NCBI GenBank assembly: GCA_958450365.1
Contig: CAUEEP010000753.1
Span: 275,913 to 339,912 of the forward strand
Direction: 5' to 3'
DNA from: Mesorhabditis belari
Lineage: Eukaryota > Nematoda > Chromadorea > Rhabditida > Rhabditidae
DNA: 64,000 nucleotides
Below the pieces are notes generated by a model. That model was not told where the DNA came from. It saw nothing but the letters and a program-made list of their open reading frames with translations, and made no database searches. Below, piece after piece: positions 10,175 through 21,611 of this stretch; the first letter of the stretch is position 1; the number at the start of each line of letters is the position of its first letter. Both the position numbers and the translations under genes were made by a program.

Positions 10175-13100
10175 TCACCGTTTCCCCGTTTTCTTCAATC
10201 GTTCCTCTTCTTCTTTTTGCGCTAAAGCGATTGCTTGTGCTAGAGTCAGCTTTCCACCAGCTCCCTCCTCTTCCTCCTCATCTTCCTGAAAGTTAATTCA
10301 ACTTTCAACTTGTTCGTAAGATTTTTGACTACTCTAGATAGTATTTGTAATAGACTTGCTGTCCTTGTCCTTGTACAGAGTTCTTGTCCGTACTGTAGAT
10401 AATATTTGTAATAGACTTGCTGTCCTTGTCCTTGTACAGAGTTCTTGTCTGTAGATAGTCTTTTTGACTATCTACAGACATCTGCTTTGCTACTGTAGAT
10501 AGTCAAAAAGACTCTGTACAAGGAGTCAAAAAGACTATCTACAGTAGCAACCGTTAGAATGACAATCAAAGACAAAGACACGCTTTTAGAATAGCTGTCT
10601 CACCTTTACCTATACCTAGTTGATCAGCAGACTCACCCATTCCGATTCATCCTCATATTCCCATTCGGATTCATCTTCCACTTCTTCCTCTTTCTTCTTA
10701 GCTTCTTCCTCCTTTTTCTTCTCTTCTTCTTTCTTCTTTTTCTCCTCTTCTTCTTTCTTTTTCTTCTCCTCCTCATCTTTCTTCTTTTTCTCCACTTCTT
10801 TCTTTTTCTTTTCCTCTTCTTCTTTCTTTTTCTTTTCCATTTCTTCTTTTTTCTTCTTTTCTTCAACTTCTTTCTTTTTCTTCTCTTCCTCTTCCTTTTT
10901 CTTCAACTCCAACTTCTTTTCCTCGTCTTTTTTCGTTTGTGCAATCGCTTGTGCAAGGGACATTTTTGGTGGTTCTTCCTCATCCTCCTAAAACACTTAT
11001 TCAATTACCAATTAATCTATTATCAAATTAATATATTATCAAATTAATATATTATCAAATCAAAAAAAAACATATAATTGTTATTCATGCAAAATAAAAC
11101 TTTTAGAGAAGAATAGGTTAAAGAAAAAGATGATTAGAAGAAAACGAGAGGGGTCAGTGTTCGACTTGGCTAACGATTCAACGGTCAACGATAAGAACAA
11201 CTTTCATCGTTCGCAATCCGGTGCACAGAATTCTGTCTTTGAATTTATTTAAGATTATCTAAACATTACAGCAAAGATAATTTAAGGAATGAATACCTTT
11301 CACGTAGCTTAGATTCCGGTAATCTGTAATCCTAAACCCGTTACAGCTAATGTAAGCCAAGAATAATCATTTTATCGCTAAAAATCGTATCGTATATCGG
11401 AACCCAGGGTACATAAAAGAAAGAAAATAAAGAATTCAGTGCACCGGATCTTAAAAGTTTCCGTTATCACTCGAGTTCATCACTCGATCATCAACCAAGT
11501 CTCAGTCACAATCATTCACTCACCCATTCCGATTCATCCTCATATTCCCATTCTGATTCGTCTTCCACTTCTTCAGCTTTCTTAGCTTCTTCAGCTTTCT
11601 TAGCTTCTTCAGCTTTTTTCTTCTCTTCTTCTTTTGTTTTATCAGCAGTTTTAGTAGCCGGTTTCTTCTCAGGTTCAGCTTTAGCAGCTGGTTTTGCTGG
11701 TTTTGCTGGTTCAGCTGATTTTGCAGCTGGTTTATCTTGGGTTTTCTCTTCTCCAGGTTTAGCCGCTGTTTTAGCAGCTGGTTTAGCTGCAGCTGGCTTA
11801 GCTGCAGCTGGCTTAGCTGCAGCTGGCTTAGCTGCAGCTAGTTTTTCATCTTCCTTTTTAACTGCTGCCGTTTTTGCAACTGGTTTAGCTGGGGGTTTTG
11901 TTTCTGCTTCAGGTTTAGCTGCTGGTTTTGCTGTTGTGGCTGCGGTCGGTTTTGCCGCTGGTTTAGCATCGGTTTTAGCTGTTGTACCAGTTTTAGCAGC
12001 CGGCTTAGTTGCATCGGTTTTAGCTGCTGTAGCCGGTTTTGTTTCAATGTCAGCTTTAGCAGCTGACTTAGCTGCATCCGTTTTAGATACCGTGGCTGTC
12101 TTGGCAGCTGGTTTTGTTTCAGTGGCAGGTGTTGTAGCAGGCTTAGCTGTTGCTGTTGGTTTAGAAGCAGGCTTTGCTGTATCAGCTTTAGCAGGGATAG
12201 CAGCAGGCTTAGTCTCAGCTTTGGCAGCAGCTGTTGTGGCAGGCTTAGCTGCTGTTGTTGTTGGTTTAGCAGCTGGTTTGGGAGTCGGTTTAGCAGCTGC
12301 AGCTGTGGTAGCTGGTTTAGCTTCAGCTTTAACAGCTGTGGCAGCTGGCTTGGCTTCTGTAGCAGGCTTAGCGGCTGGCTTTCCAGCTGTGGTAGCTGGT
12401 TTAGCTTCAGCTTTAGCAGCTGGCTTAGCTTCTGTGCCAGGCTTAGCGGCTGGTTTTGCAGCTGTGGCAGCTGGTTTAGCATCAGCTTTAGCAGCAGCAG
12501 GCTTAACCGCTTCAGCCTTCTTCTCAGCCGCTGTCTTCGCAACACTTGTCGATGGTTTGATTCCTTTCTTTTCATCTTCTTTCCTCTTTTTCTCTTCTTC
12601 TTCCTTTTTCGCTTGTGCAATCACTTGTGCTAATGACATTTTCCCAGTTGGTTCTGCTTCTTCTTCATCTTCCCATTCCGATTCATCCTCATATTCCCAT
12701 TCTGACTCATCTTCTACTTCTTCAGCTTTAGCTTTTTCAGCTTTAGCTTTTTCAGCTTTAGCTTCTTCAGCTTTCTTAGCTTCTTCAGCTTTCTTTATTG
12801 CATCATTCGGTTTTGCGACAGGCTTTTCTTTTTCAGCTGGTTTAGCTGTCGGTTTCGCAGCACTCGTCGACGCAGCTCCCTTCTTTTTCTCTTCTTCTTT
12901 CTTCGCTTGTGCGATCACTTGTGCCAATGTCATTTTTCCAGTCGGTTCTTCTTCATCTTCCCATTCTGACTCATCCTCATATTCCCATTCCGATTCATCC
13001 TCGACTTCTTCGTCTTTCTTTTCTTCAACTTTCTTGGCAGCTGGCTTTGCTGGTTCCTGAGCCTTAGCAGCCGGTTTAGCTGCAGCTGTGGTTGGTTTTG

Positions 13101-16100
13101 CAGCTGGTTTAGCAGCAGGTTTAGTAGCTGCTGGTTTTGTTTCTCCATCCTTAGCAGCAGGTTTAGCAGCTGCTTTGGCTGCGGTTGTAGCTGGTTTCGC
13201 TTCATCCTTGGCAGCTGGTTTGGCAGCTGGCTTGGCTGCAGTGGTTGCTGTGGGTTTAGCTGCAGCTTTGGTTGCGGTTGTAGCTGGTTTTGCAGCTGGT
13301 TTAGCAGCGGGTTTAGCAGTTGCTGGTTTTGCTTCTCCATCCTTAGCAGCTCCAGCAGCTGGCTTATCTGCAGGTTTAGCTGCAGGTTTAGCTGTCGTAG
13401 CTCCAGCAGCAGGTTTTGCCGGTGTTTTGGCAGTTGTAGCCGGTTTCGCGTCTCCATCTTTAGCTACAGGCTTGGCAGTTGTAGCAGCTGGCTTAGTTTC
13501 TCCATCTTTAGCAGTAGCTGGCTTGGCGGTTTTTGCAGCGGGTTTGGCTCCAGCTGTAGTTGTGGCTGGTTTGGCGGCTGGTTTAGCAGCCGTAGCTCCG
13601 TCAACCGGTTTAGCTGCAGTAGCTGGCTTGGCCGCTGGCTTGGCTGCAGTGGCTGCAGTAGCTGGCTTTGCAGCAGGCTTGGCTGCAGTAGTTGGCTTGG
13701 CTGCAGTAGCTGGCTTGGCTGCAGTGGCTGCCTTGGCTGCAGTGGCTGCCTTGGCTGCAGTAGCTGGCTTGGCTGCAGTGGCTGCCTTGGCTGCAGTAGC
13801 TGGCTTGGCTGCAGTGGCTGCCTTGGCTGCAGTAGCTGGCTTGGCTGCAGTAGCTGGCTTGGCTGCAGGTTTAGCCGCAGTGGCTGCAGTAGCTGGCTTT
13901 GCAGCAGGTTTAGCCGCAGTGGCTGCCGGTTTGGCAGCTCCAGCCTTAGCTGGTGGCTTAACCGGTTCCTCTTCATCTTCTTCTTCCCATTCTTCTTCAT
14001 CTTCATCAACTTCTTCATCAAGCTAAAATAGAAAAATCTAAGATTAGAAAAGGAGTGCCAGTGTTTGGGGAGAGAGAGATAAGAGTGATTGCTATGAGAA
14101 AGAGTGATTGCTATAAGAAAGAGAAAAGAGTGGCTTCTTTCTTGAGGTGTACCTTGTGCTAAAACTGTAAGTTTTAGCTAAAACTGTAACTAAAACTTTG
14201 CCAGTTTCTAGAATTTAAAAGGAACACTGTTTGCTGTCACAAGAAGTGTAAAGAAACAAGCGCATCAGGAGCTATGCGGCGCTACAGAGCTGCTACAGAG
14301 CTACAGAGCTGAGCACAAACGTCGCCTCAAGAAACAAGTCGAAGTCAGAAGTCAGACTTCAGAAAGATGTTCAAGATAAAGATTGTTATACTGATTGAAG
14401 CCAAACCTCTTCCTCATCCACTCCTTCTCCTCCTGTTTCTTCCTCATCTTCCCCATCAATTTCATTTTCTTCTTCATCTTCTCCTTCTTCTTCATCCTCT
14501 TCATCCTCTTCATCTTCCTCTTCATCCTCCTCGGCTATGCTCTCCTCATCCGCCTGTAATTTAGAATTTCATATAGTTTATATAGTTCATATAGTTATAG
14601 TTTATATAGTTTATATAGTTTATATAGTTAATTTCATATAGTTATCATTGTTTAAATCCTAATTTTAACAATTTTCATCTTAGAAGCTTGAATTTTAAAC
14701 TGATTACTAATTACTGAGCAATAATACTGCTCTGATTCTTCAATCTATGTCATAAGCTTGAACAATTCTCACAATCCATCACTGGGTGGAGGACAGGGAC
14801 GTCATAAGCTTGACTTTAATGCCAGAGTAGTCAAGCTCAAGGTTTGAGCCAGGTTTAAGCCAGGTTTGAGCTTGGCTAACTTGGCGTTAAGTTAGAGTAT
14901 CGTATAAAGAACGTTTTTCTCCCTTTTTCACTTACTTCCGATGTCGACGCACTGCTCTGCCAGGCCTAAATTTGAGTAATGTGACAAGGTTGTGGAAAAG
15001 ATTTTCAACAAAAAAACGGTGTAAGCTAGGCACTGGGTGGAGGACAGGGATGCTCCAACCGGATTGGATTTTTAAGCGAAACCAAGCCAGAGTCAAGGAA
15101 AAAGCTAGACCTAGACCTGACTGGATACTTGAGCCAGACTTAAGCCAGAAGCCAGGCTTGAACCAGAAGCTAGACTTGAGCCAGAAGCTAGACCTGAGCC
15201 AGAAGCCAGGCTTGAGCCAGAAGCTAGACTTGAGCCAGAAGCTAGACTTGAGCCAGAAGCTAGACCTGAGCCAGAAGCCAGACTTGAGCCAGAAGCTAGA
15301 CTTGAGCCAGAAGCTAGACTTGAGCCAGAAGCTAGACCTGAGCCAGAAGCCAGACTTGAGCCAGAAGCTAGACTTGAGCCAGAAGCTAGACTTGAGCCAG
15401 AAGCTAGACCTGAGCCAGAAGCCAGACTTGAGCCAGAAGCTAGACTTGAGCCAGAAGCTAGACTTGAGCCAGAAGCTAGACTTGAGCCAGAAGCTAGACT
15501 TGATCTCGGAAAAAAGGTTGCAACATCCCTGACTGAGGGTAAAGTTGCTAAACAAAAGCGATGGAATAAAATCTAGACCTATGAAACAAAAGCTAGATCA
15601 ATTCTTGACCTAAAAAGTATAAAACCACCTCTCCTAGAGTCTCCTAGAGTTCCGTTTTCTAAAACGCGTCCAACTTTCTCTCTCTACCACAATGTTTTCT
15701 CTATTTTTAGCCAATATATCTACTTTTTGTATCTTTCGTCGCAAAAACAGACAAAAGTGGATAGATTAGATAAAAATAGAGGCAAGATCACGGTAGAAAG
15801 AGAAAGTTGGCGTTAGAAAGTTGGCGTTTTAGAAAACCGGATTGAAGAGAGCGCTACCAACCACGAAAGACAACATTAAGCCAACAAAACTAACAACAAT
15901 AAAGCTTTGTGCTGGGGATTCTATGGCCAATCTTTTAAAATAATGATCTATTTAAAAAGACAGTACTATAGAATACCATAGAATACCATAGAATTTGTTT
16001 TTTTAATTTTGAAAAACAGTGCATTTTCTTGGGTTTTCACCGTTATCGGACGTGTTTTCTTGCTCAGAAGAGCCTTTGAAGCTCTTCGTCCATTTCTAGA

Positions 16101-19100
16101 GATGAAAAAGATAGATATATAGCTAATAAAACATAAGTAAATTCTTAAAAATGAAAATTTTTTATAAATTTAGCTGTTTAGGCAAACCTCGTCGGGGATT
16201 AGACGTAAAAACTCGGCGATTTTGTCCAACTCGACGGCTTCCTCGAAATCAATAAAGTTCTGAAATGAATTTCTAGATACATTATATGATATCTAGATTT
16301 AGATTTAGAGCTAGAGCTAGATCTAGAGCTAGAGCTAGATCTAGAGCTAGAGCTAGAGCTAGATCTAGAGCTAGAGCTAGATCTAGAGCTAGATCTAGAG
16401 CTAGAGCTAGAGCTAGATCTAGAGCTAGAGCTAGATCTAGAGCTAGAGCTAGAGCTAGATCTAGAGCTAGAGCTAGATCTAGAGCTAGAGCTAGATCTAG
16501 AGCTAGATCTAGAGCTAGATCTAGAGCTAGAGCTAGAGCTAGATCTAGAGCTAGAGCTAGATCTAGAGCTAGATCTAGAGCTAGATCTAGAGCTAGAGCT
16601 AGAGCTAGATCTAGAGCTAGAGCTAGAGCTAGATCTAGAGCTAGAGCTAGATCTAGAGCTAGAGCTAGAGCTAGATCTAGAGCTAGAGCTAGATCTAGAG
16701 CTAGATCTAGAGCTAGATCTAGAGCTAGATCTAGAGCTAGATCTAGAGCTAGATCTGAAAAATCACCCCCAAGTACTCGTCATCGTAGAAGAATTGAGGC
16801 GGAAGCGGCGCTTTTTGACGCTCGTTTTGTGCCTTCTCGCGCAGTAGGACCCTAAAATTTTTACTAATCAAATATCTAAATATATTTTATATCTAGATTT
16901 GTAAATATAGGAGTCTTTTTGATGTTTAATTCATTAGAAAAGCGTTGTAGAGATGGATGCCTATACCTTGGCTCTGGCTTATCATTGACCTTGTGACCTT
17001 TTTCCGAGAAAATCCTGGGTTGGCGCTTTAAAGCGTGGTAAAACTACCGTACCCCTCCTAGAAAAGACAGCGCGAAATTTCATTTTTTCATTTTTGCTCA
17101 TTTCATTTTATTCTTTTTACGCTTTTCTGATGTGCTCGCGTTTGTTTTTGCATGAAACAAAGAGGATAAAGCTAAGTTACGTTTTTAATAGCATTTTCTA
17201 TGGTGGAAGCTTTCTTTGTAGAGTTTTTTTAGTCCCACTTGCTTCCCAACTGCTTTCCAACGATCTGCTCCACGAACTTGATGCCAACTAATGTTAAGTT
17301 AAGTGGTTTTTATCATTTTCTTTGTTAAATGAAGTGGCTTTTATCATTTTCTTTGTTAAATGAAGTGGCTTTTATCATTTTCTTTGTTAAATGAAGTGGC
17401 TTTTATCATTTTCTATGGTGGAAGCTTTGTTTGTAGAGTTTTTTTCGACCCAGTTGCTTCCTGGTGATCTGCTTCACGGACTTGGTGCCACGTAGAACAC
17501 GAGTTTTAAGACATCTTGTGACTTAAGACGCATAACACGAGACTTAAAACGTGTTGTGAAACGTGAAAACGTGTTCTTGTGACTAGAAAGATCCGGGCTA
17601 CAACTGACGAGTGCCTTATTTTGTTACCTATTTTGTTACTCCTTTATGAGAATAGTTATAGAATACTGTCAGCTAGCTATTGTAAAAATAGTCAGTTTGC
17701 AGTATTTCACCTCGATGGCGCATGTTCGGGTTTTGTGATGTCAATGAGATCGCATGGCACTTGCAATCCCTCCAATAGCATCACCGTCTTTTGACAGTTT
17801 TTCCGCGTCTGAAAACAACATCATTTTAACAGGACTGGTTCTAGATTTTTTATCGTGACAATCTCGTGATCAAACCACGGATTGAATTGATCAGATAGAC
17901 ACCTACCGTAAAAACTCTAATAGAAGCCTATAGGAGCGTCGCGTAGTCGAAGTTGCCTCTCAAAGAAAAGCTTAGATCTCGACACGAGTACGTTTGTTTC
18001 TACGGATTTAAATATCAAATTAAAGTAGAGAGAATGGGTGTTTTTTTGAGATATAACACAGATTTTTAGCATAAATCAGTGCTTAGAAAAAAATGATTAA
18101 AAAATGGTAAAAAAAAGTCGACTTTTTTGTCGGCTTATCAGCTGTTTTTTGCCATTTTCAATCATTTTTTTCTAAGCACTGGTTAATTATAAAAATCTGT
18201 GTTATATCTCAAAAAATTACCCATTCTCTCTACTTTAATTTGATACTTAAGTCCGTAGAAACAAACGTACTGGTGTCGAGATCTAAGCTTTTCTTTGAGA
18301 GGCAACTTCGACTACGCGACGCTCCCATAGGCTTCTGTTAGTGCTAGGCATTCCTCTGCTTTATTCCTCGGCATTTTTCCTATGCTCATTCCCACAGATT
18401 TGTTTAGTCGTGTTTTGATTTATTTGGTCGTGCTAAACCGTGCCCTTTTGTATTTTTGTCGCGACGTCTAAAGGAGCGTTGTGTAGTCGTTAAATTATTT
18501 TGTTGTTATTCATTTTGTTTCTCAAAACGTTTTTTATTTAGTCTAGCTCTTTCTTCTATTGTAAGTTTTATTGTTTTGAATAAATTTACCGTATTTCTTC
18601 GAATAGAAGACCGGGTAAAGAGTATGATCGCGTACTCCTGCGTAGCAGCCCTTTTTAAAATTTCTTTTCTGCATAAAAGCTTTCAATCAAGTGCTATAGA
18701 GCTGGAAAATGGCTCAAAAATACCACATGAGCTAACAGATTTTTGAGCCATTTTCCAGCTCTATAGCACTTGATTGAAAGCTTTTATGCAGAAAAGAAAT
18801 TTTAAAAAGGGCTGCTACGCAGGAGTACGCGATCATACTCTTTACCCGGTCTTCTATTCGAAGAAATACGATAATATGCGTGACGATTTCTTCAACTCCA
18901 TTGTGTACTTGCGGAGATGAACTCTGTGAAGATGGAGATGAAAGTTTTGTAGAAAAGATAAAAGATTGCCGATATTTTCCATAGAGTTTTTCTTACTGGC
19001 CATTCCAACATACTTAACCACCCCTAATTATTATTATAAATTGTTATAAATTGTTATAATGTCATAAGAATCACTGCCTTTGCCACACTGGTTTGGGTGT

Positions 19101-21253
19101 AGTGTCTAGGATTATTGTATCAACTTTGATAAAGTAATAGGGATCAATTTTGCCTTGAGAAAGCTTTCCAAAAGCTTTCAAAACCTTTTCTTAAAACTTT
19201 TCTCTTTTCCCTTTTCTCGATAATCCCAGAAAGCTTTTTATTGGCTTTAGGAGTTTTTGTTTTTATGTGTTTGAAGAGGTTTTGAAAAGAACTTTTCACT
19301 CAAAAAAAGCAGAAAAGAGAAAGGTTTTGAAAAGCTCAAATAGTCAACTCTTTTGGGACGAAATAGTCAACTCTTTTGAGATGAAAAGTGGTTTTCAAGG
19401 TTTTGACGCTTTTTCAATACTTGAATTCTTAGAGGAATGTTTGGGAAGAAAGGAAAGGAAAGAAAGGAAAAAAGCTTGGTTTTATTTTGTTTTGTGTTAC
19501 TAGATTGATAAAATTTCAGAAATTACTGTTTCTGAGTGGCTTTTTCTTTCGAAATTACTGTTTCTGAGTTTATTTATCAATGAACTTTATGAGCTTTGAA
19601 GCGTCAGCGTTCATAAATTCCTAGAACACGACCAACCAGAGGATGCTTACGGGGCATGACAATAGAAATATGTTTTTATGTAGTTTGATCGAAACAAAAT
19701 TCTATTCCGTGCCCGGTCACGAAACTATTTGAAGTGAAGGGAGTATATAAGGGAAGAAATTTGGCAAAATTTTCATTCTGAACTTATTGAATTGCAAGTT
19801 TTGAAATAAATTCTAGTAGAGTTTCTGGCATTCAATAAAGCCAATAAAGCCATGATTAGTGTTGATTTGTTTATTGATTAATGGTTTAAAGGAAATCCAT
19901 TCTAAATAAACGTGCACTCTCTAGCACACCGATTTTGTATAGTGTTTAGGAGGATTGGATTAACATTATTGTAATATTAACCAGGCACCCTAAATATTAC
20001 TGAAGCTAAAAGGATTGCACTTCGATTGCTCCTAAAAGGATTGCACCAAACATACTTTTTTCTCAACTTTTCAAGATCTTCACCGAACTCTAAAGTTCTT
20101 CACTGAAATCTTCGCATTTGAAATTTGGGACTAGTGAATAAATTGGGGGTCTTGAGGGGATTCGTAAAGAAACGAAATGATTGGGATTGGCCAAAAGAGG
20201 CCAAAGCTCGTTTGTGTGCCCATTTTAGCGATTTTGTCAAGAAAAGAAGAGTGTTCCCTCCTCTTTTCCCTTTTCAGCTATTCATTCAACTCCATCCAGT
20301 CCTCTATTTTGCGATTTCGAAAGAAAGCGAACGGACTCTAGGATTTTGCAAAGAATACAACTGAAGTATTGAAATTTGTGAATTGATTAGCGTACTACAA
20401 ATTTGAATGAATGAATGAATGAATGAAATTCATTGGAATGAAAGCTCTGGTGCTGGAGAAGCCAAACCAGAGCTAGAACCGGACCAGAAGCCAAACCAGA
20501 GCTTAACCAGAAGCTACAGCTGTAGCTGTAGATCTAGGCAAAGCAATAAAGTCAGATCCAGGCAGTAAAGCGAGATCAGACAAGGCCAGGGTTCGGGTTT
20601 AGGTTAAATCAACTGTCAAATTTAGCAAAAAGAGCTAGATTTAGCAAAATACTTTTGGTATTTAGCAATTAGGCTTGGACTTAGGCTTGGACTTAGGCTT
20701 GGACTTAGTGGGAAGGTTAGCGGCTAGCGCCTCGCACTAATTCTATTTGGGCTTGGGCTGAACCCCCATTTTCTGGATCTCGGCCAGTTCCTGGTTTAGG
20801 CTTAGACTTAGGCTTTGCCTTAGGCTTGCATCCCTCCTTGCATCCTTTTGGGCTTAGATCCCATCGATCAGAAGCCAGAATCCGCCAGTGTTAAGATTTT
20901 TATAGACCAAGCTTGCATTAAAGCCAAAAGAAACCAGTGCACGACCGGTTTATAGGGTTTGAAACCCGGAAAAATTGCCTTTAAAACCCTGCTGGCAATG
21001 GCTTTAAAGCTCCTTTATAGTTCCTATTTAGTTCCTTGAATTGCACACATGAAATTCGATCAAATTAGCCTAAAAAAACTAGACTATCACTTGAAAGGAT
21101 CACAAGGAAAAAGGACCATCATTATCTCTACTAGAAAAGGATTTTACGCTAACAACGAATCAAGATGCAATTACCCACCTCTGGATTCGATGTAATCGAT
21201 GCGACATACACTTTTAGATGGACCTCAGCCGGATTCAACGCCGACATCACCAT
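10175..21253 (-). CDS. SH3BGR-family thioredoxin-fold protein with giant K/A/P/E-rich tail
   Basis: Nine exons on the minus strand: 21253-21179, 17808-17711, 16851-16767, 16259-16188, 14965-14936, 14553-14407, 14022-11524, 10987-10637 and 10285-10175 (3,468 nt, 1,155 residues). All junctions keep frame and most are phase 0. Residues about 13-108 form the SH3BGR/SH3BGRL domain: KVYVASITSNPETRKNCQK, then LPPQFFYDDEYLGNF and DFEEAVELDKIAEFLRL, matching the family's PLPPQIF...F..AVE...FL pattern. An acidic exon follows, then an 833-residue exon of KPAAKPA repeats. The module VEDESEWEYEDESEW plus GKMSLAQVIAQAKKEEE occurs four times (MSLAQ-type sites near residues 533, 631, 1011 and 1131). Vertebrate SH3BGR has only a short Glu-rich tail, so this length is unusual. 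Role unknown; a scaffold or muscle/cytoskeletal role is only a guess. Confidence 0.85.
15128..15503. repeat. 18-bp minisatellite in intron of the SH3BGR-like gene
   Basis: About 21 copies of AGACTTGAGCCAGAAGCT with few substitutions (CTT/CCT, AGCT/AGCC). Substitution patterns recur every four units, giving a 72-bp higher-order repeat. The period is a multiple of three, so both strands carry stop-free frames (LSQKLD-type, FWLKSS-type); these are not genes. It lies in the intron between the exons at 16188 and 14965. Confidence 0.95.
16291..16756. repeat. GAGCTA/GATCTA hexamer array abutting an exon
   Basis: About 77 hexamers alternating between AGAGCT and AGATCT variants of CTAGAN in blocks, nearly without indels. 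It starts 32 bp from the acceptor of the exon 16259-16188 and ends only 11 bp from the donor of the exon 16851-16767, so it fills almost the whole intron. The (RA)n/(RS)n frame across it is an artefact of the period. Confidence 0.96.
17297..17420. repeat. 36-bp tandem repeat, about 3.5 copies
   Basis: The unit contains AAGTGGCTTTTATCATTTTC followed by TTTGTTAAATG. It is in the intron between the exons at 17711 and 16851 of the minus-strand gene. A related segment (TATGGTGGAAGCTTT...TAGAGTTTTTT) occurs on both sides at 17199 and 17414. Confidence 0.85.
17918..18340. repeat. Large inverted repeat in first intron of the SH3BGR-like gene
   Basis: The left end AGAAGCCTATAGGAGCGTCG is mirrored by CGACGCTCCCATAGGCTTCT at the right. 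Arms of about 190 bp pair with few mismatches around a loop at 18115-18135. No coding capacity. It resembles a foldback/MITE insertion and would form a long hairpin in the pre-mRNA. Confidence 0.85.
18589..18872. repeat. Near-perfect 125-bp-arm hairpin in the same intron
   Basis: CGTATTTCTTCGAATAGAAG at the left is complementary to CTTCTATTCGAAGAAATACG at the right, and the arms match almost base for base through ATTTTCCAGCTCTATAGCAC to a short loop near 18720-18740. The lack of divergence suggests a recent insertion or strong sequence homogenisation. Confidence 0.88.
18873..21178. other. Remainder of the large first intron, repeats only
   Basis: Lies between the first exon (21253-21179) and the rest of the SH3BGR-like gene. 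I see no exon with supporting splice phase. It includes TTAGGC-rich sequence at about 20670-20840 with a neighbouring AGCGGCTAGCGCCTCGC word, and simple (GAAT)n near 20405. Confidence 0.5.
20668..20840. repeat. Interstitial TTAGGC-type telomere-like tract (degenerate)
   Basis: Contains TTAGGCTTGGACTTAGGC repeated three times and later GGTTTAGGCTTAGACTTAGG. TTAGGC is the known nematode telomere unit. The adjacent word GCGGCTAGCGCCTCGCACTA recurs inverted near 63850, next to the tract at 63785-64000, so the two loci belong to one dispersed repeat family. Confidence 0.6.
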
Positions 21254-21611
21254 TTCCCATCAAAAAACTTTCGGATTTCGAATTTTCGACTTTTTAGATG
21301 TTTTTTTGATTGAAACTGAAACGAGTTCTTTTCGCTTTTTCTTTAACTTCTTATCACAAATGTGTGATTGTGCAAAATTTGTATGAAACGTGTAAAAGAA
21401 AGAAAAAATGGAGTGAATCAAAGGGTTTTTGAAAGTTTGAAAGACAAAATAAATGAAAAGTTTCGAAATATAAGGCTGGAATTGGGATTTGGAAAGTTTC
21501 TCTGGGTAAATAAATGAAAATGGAAAAGTTTAAAAAGTAAATAAATAAAGGTGGAAGAGTTTAAAAGTAAAGAAATAAAGGTGGAAAAGTTTAAAAGGAA
21601 ATAAATAATTT

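Noticed and set aside
11936..14026. Long plus-strand frames rich in Ala/Gly/Leu/Val opposite the K/P/A tail
   Set aside because: They are the antisense reading of the GCTGCTAAACCAGC-type codons of the minus-strand gene; the minus frame has matching splice sites, domain context and conserved modules.
14932..15555. Frames of 207 and 186 residues over the 18-bp array
   Set aside because: The period is a multiple of three, so frames stay open trivially. The only supported coding here is the 30-nt minus-strand exon at 14965-14936.
16286..16855. 189-residue Arg/Ala-rich frame
   Set aside because: It is a translation of the CTAGAG/CTAGAT hexamer array and overlaps the antisense of a conserved exon.
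18885..18960. Possible alternative first exon for the SH3BGR-like gene (minus strand, TTCATCTCCGCAAGTACACA)
   Set aside because: It reads like the family's N-terminus for a few residues (FISAST) but hits a stop and lacks a donor; the exon at 21253-21179 fits fully in frame.
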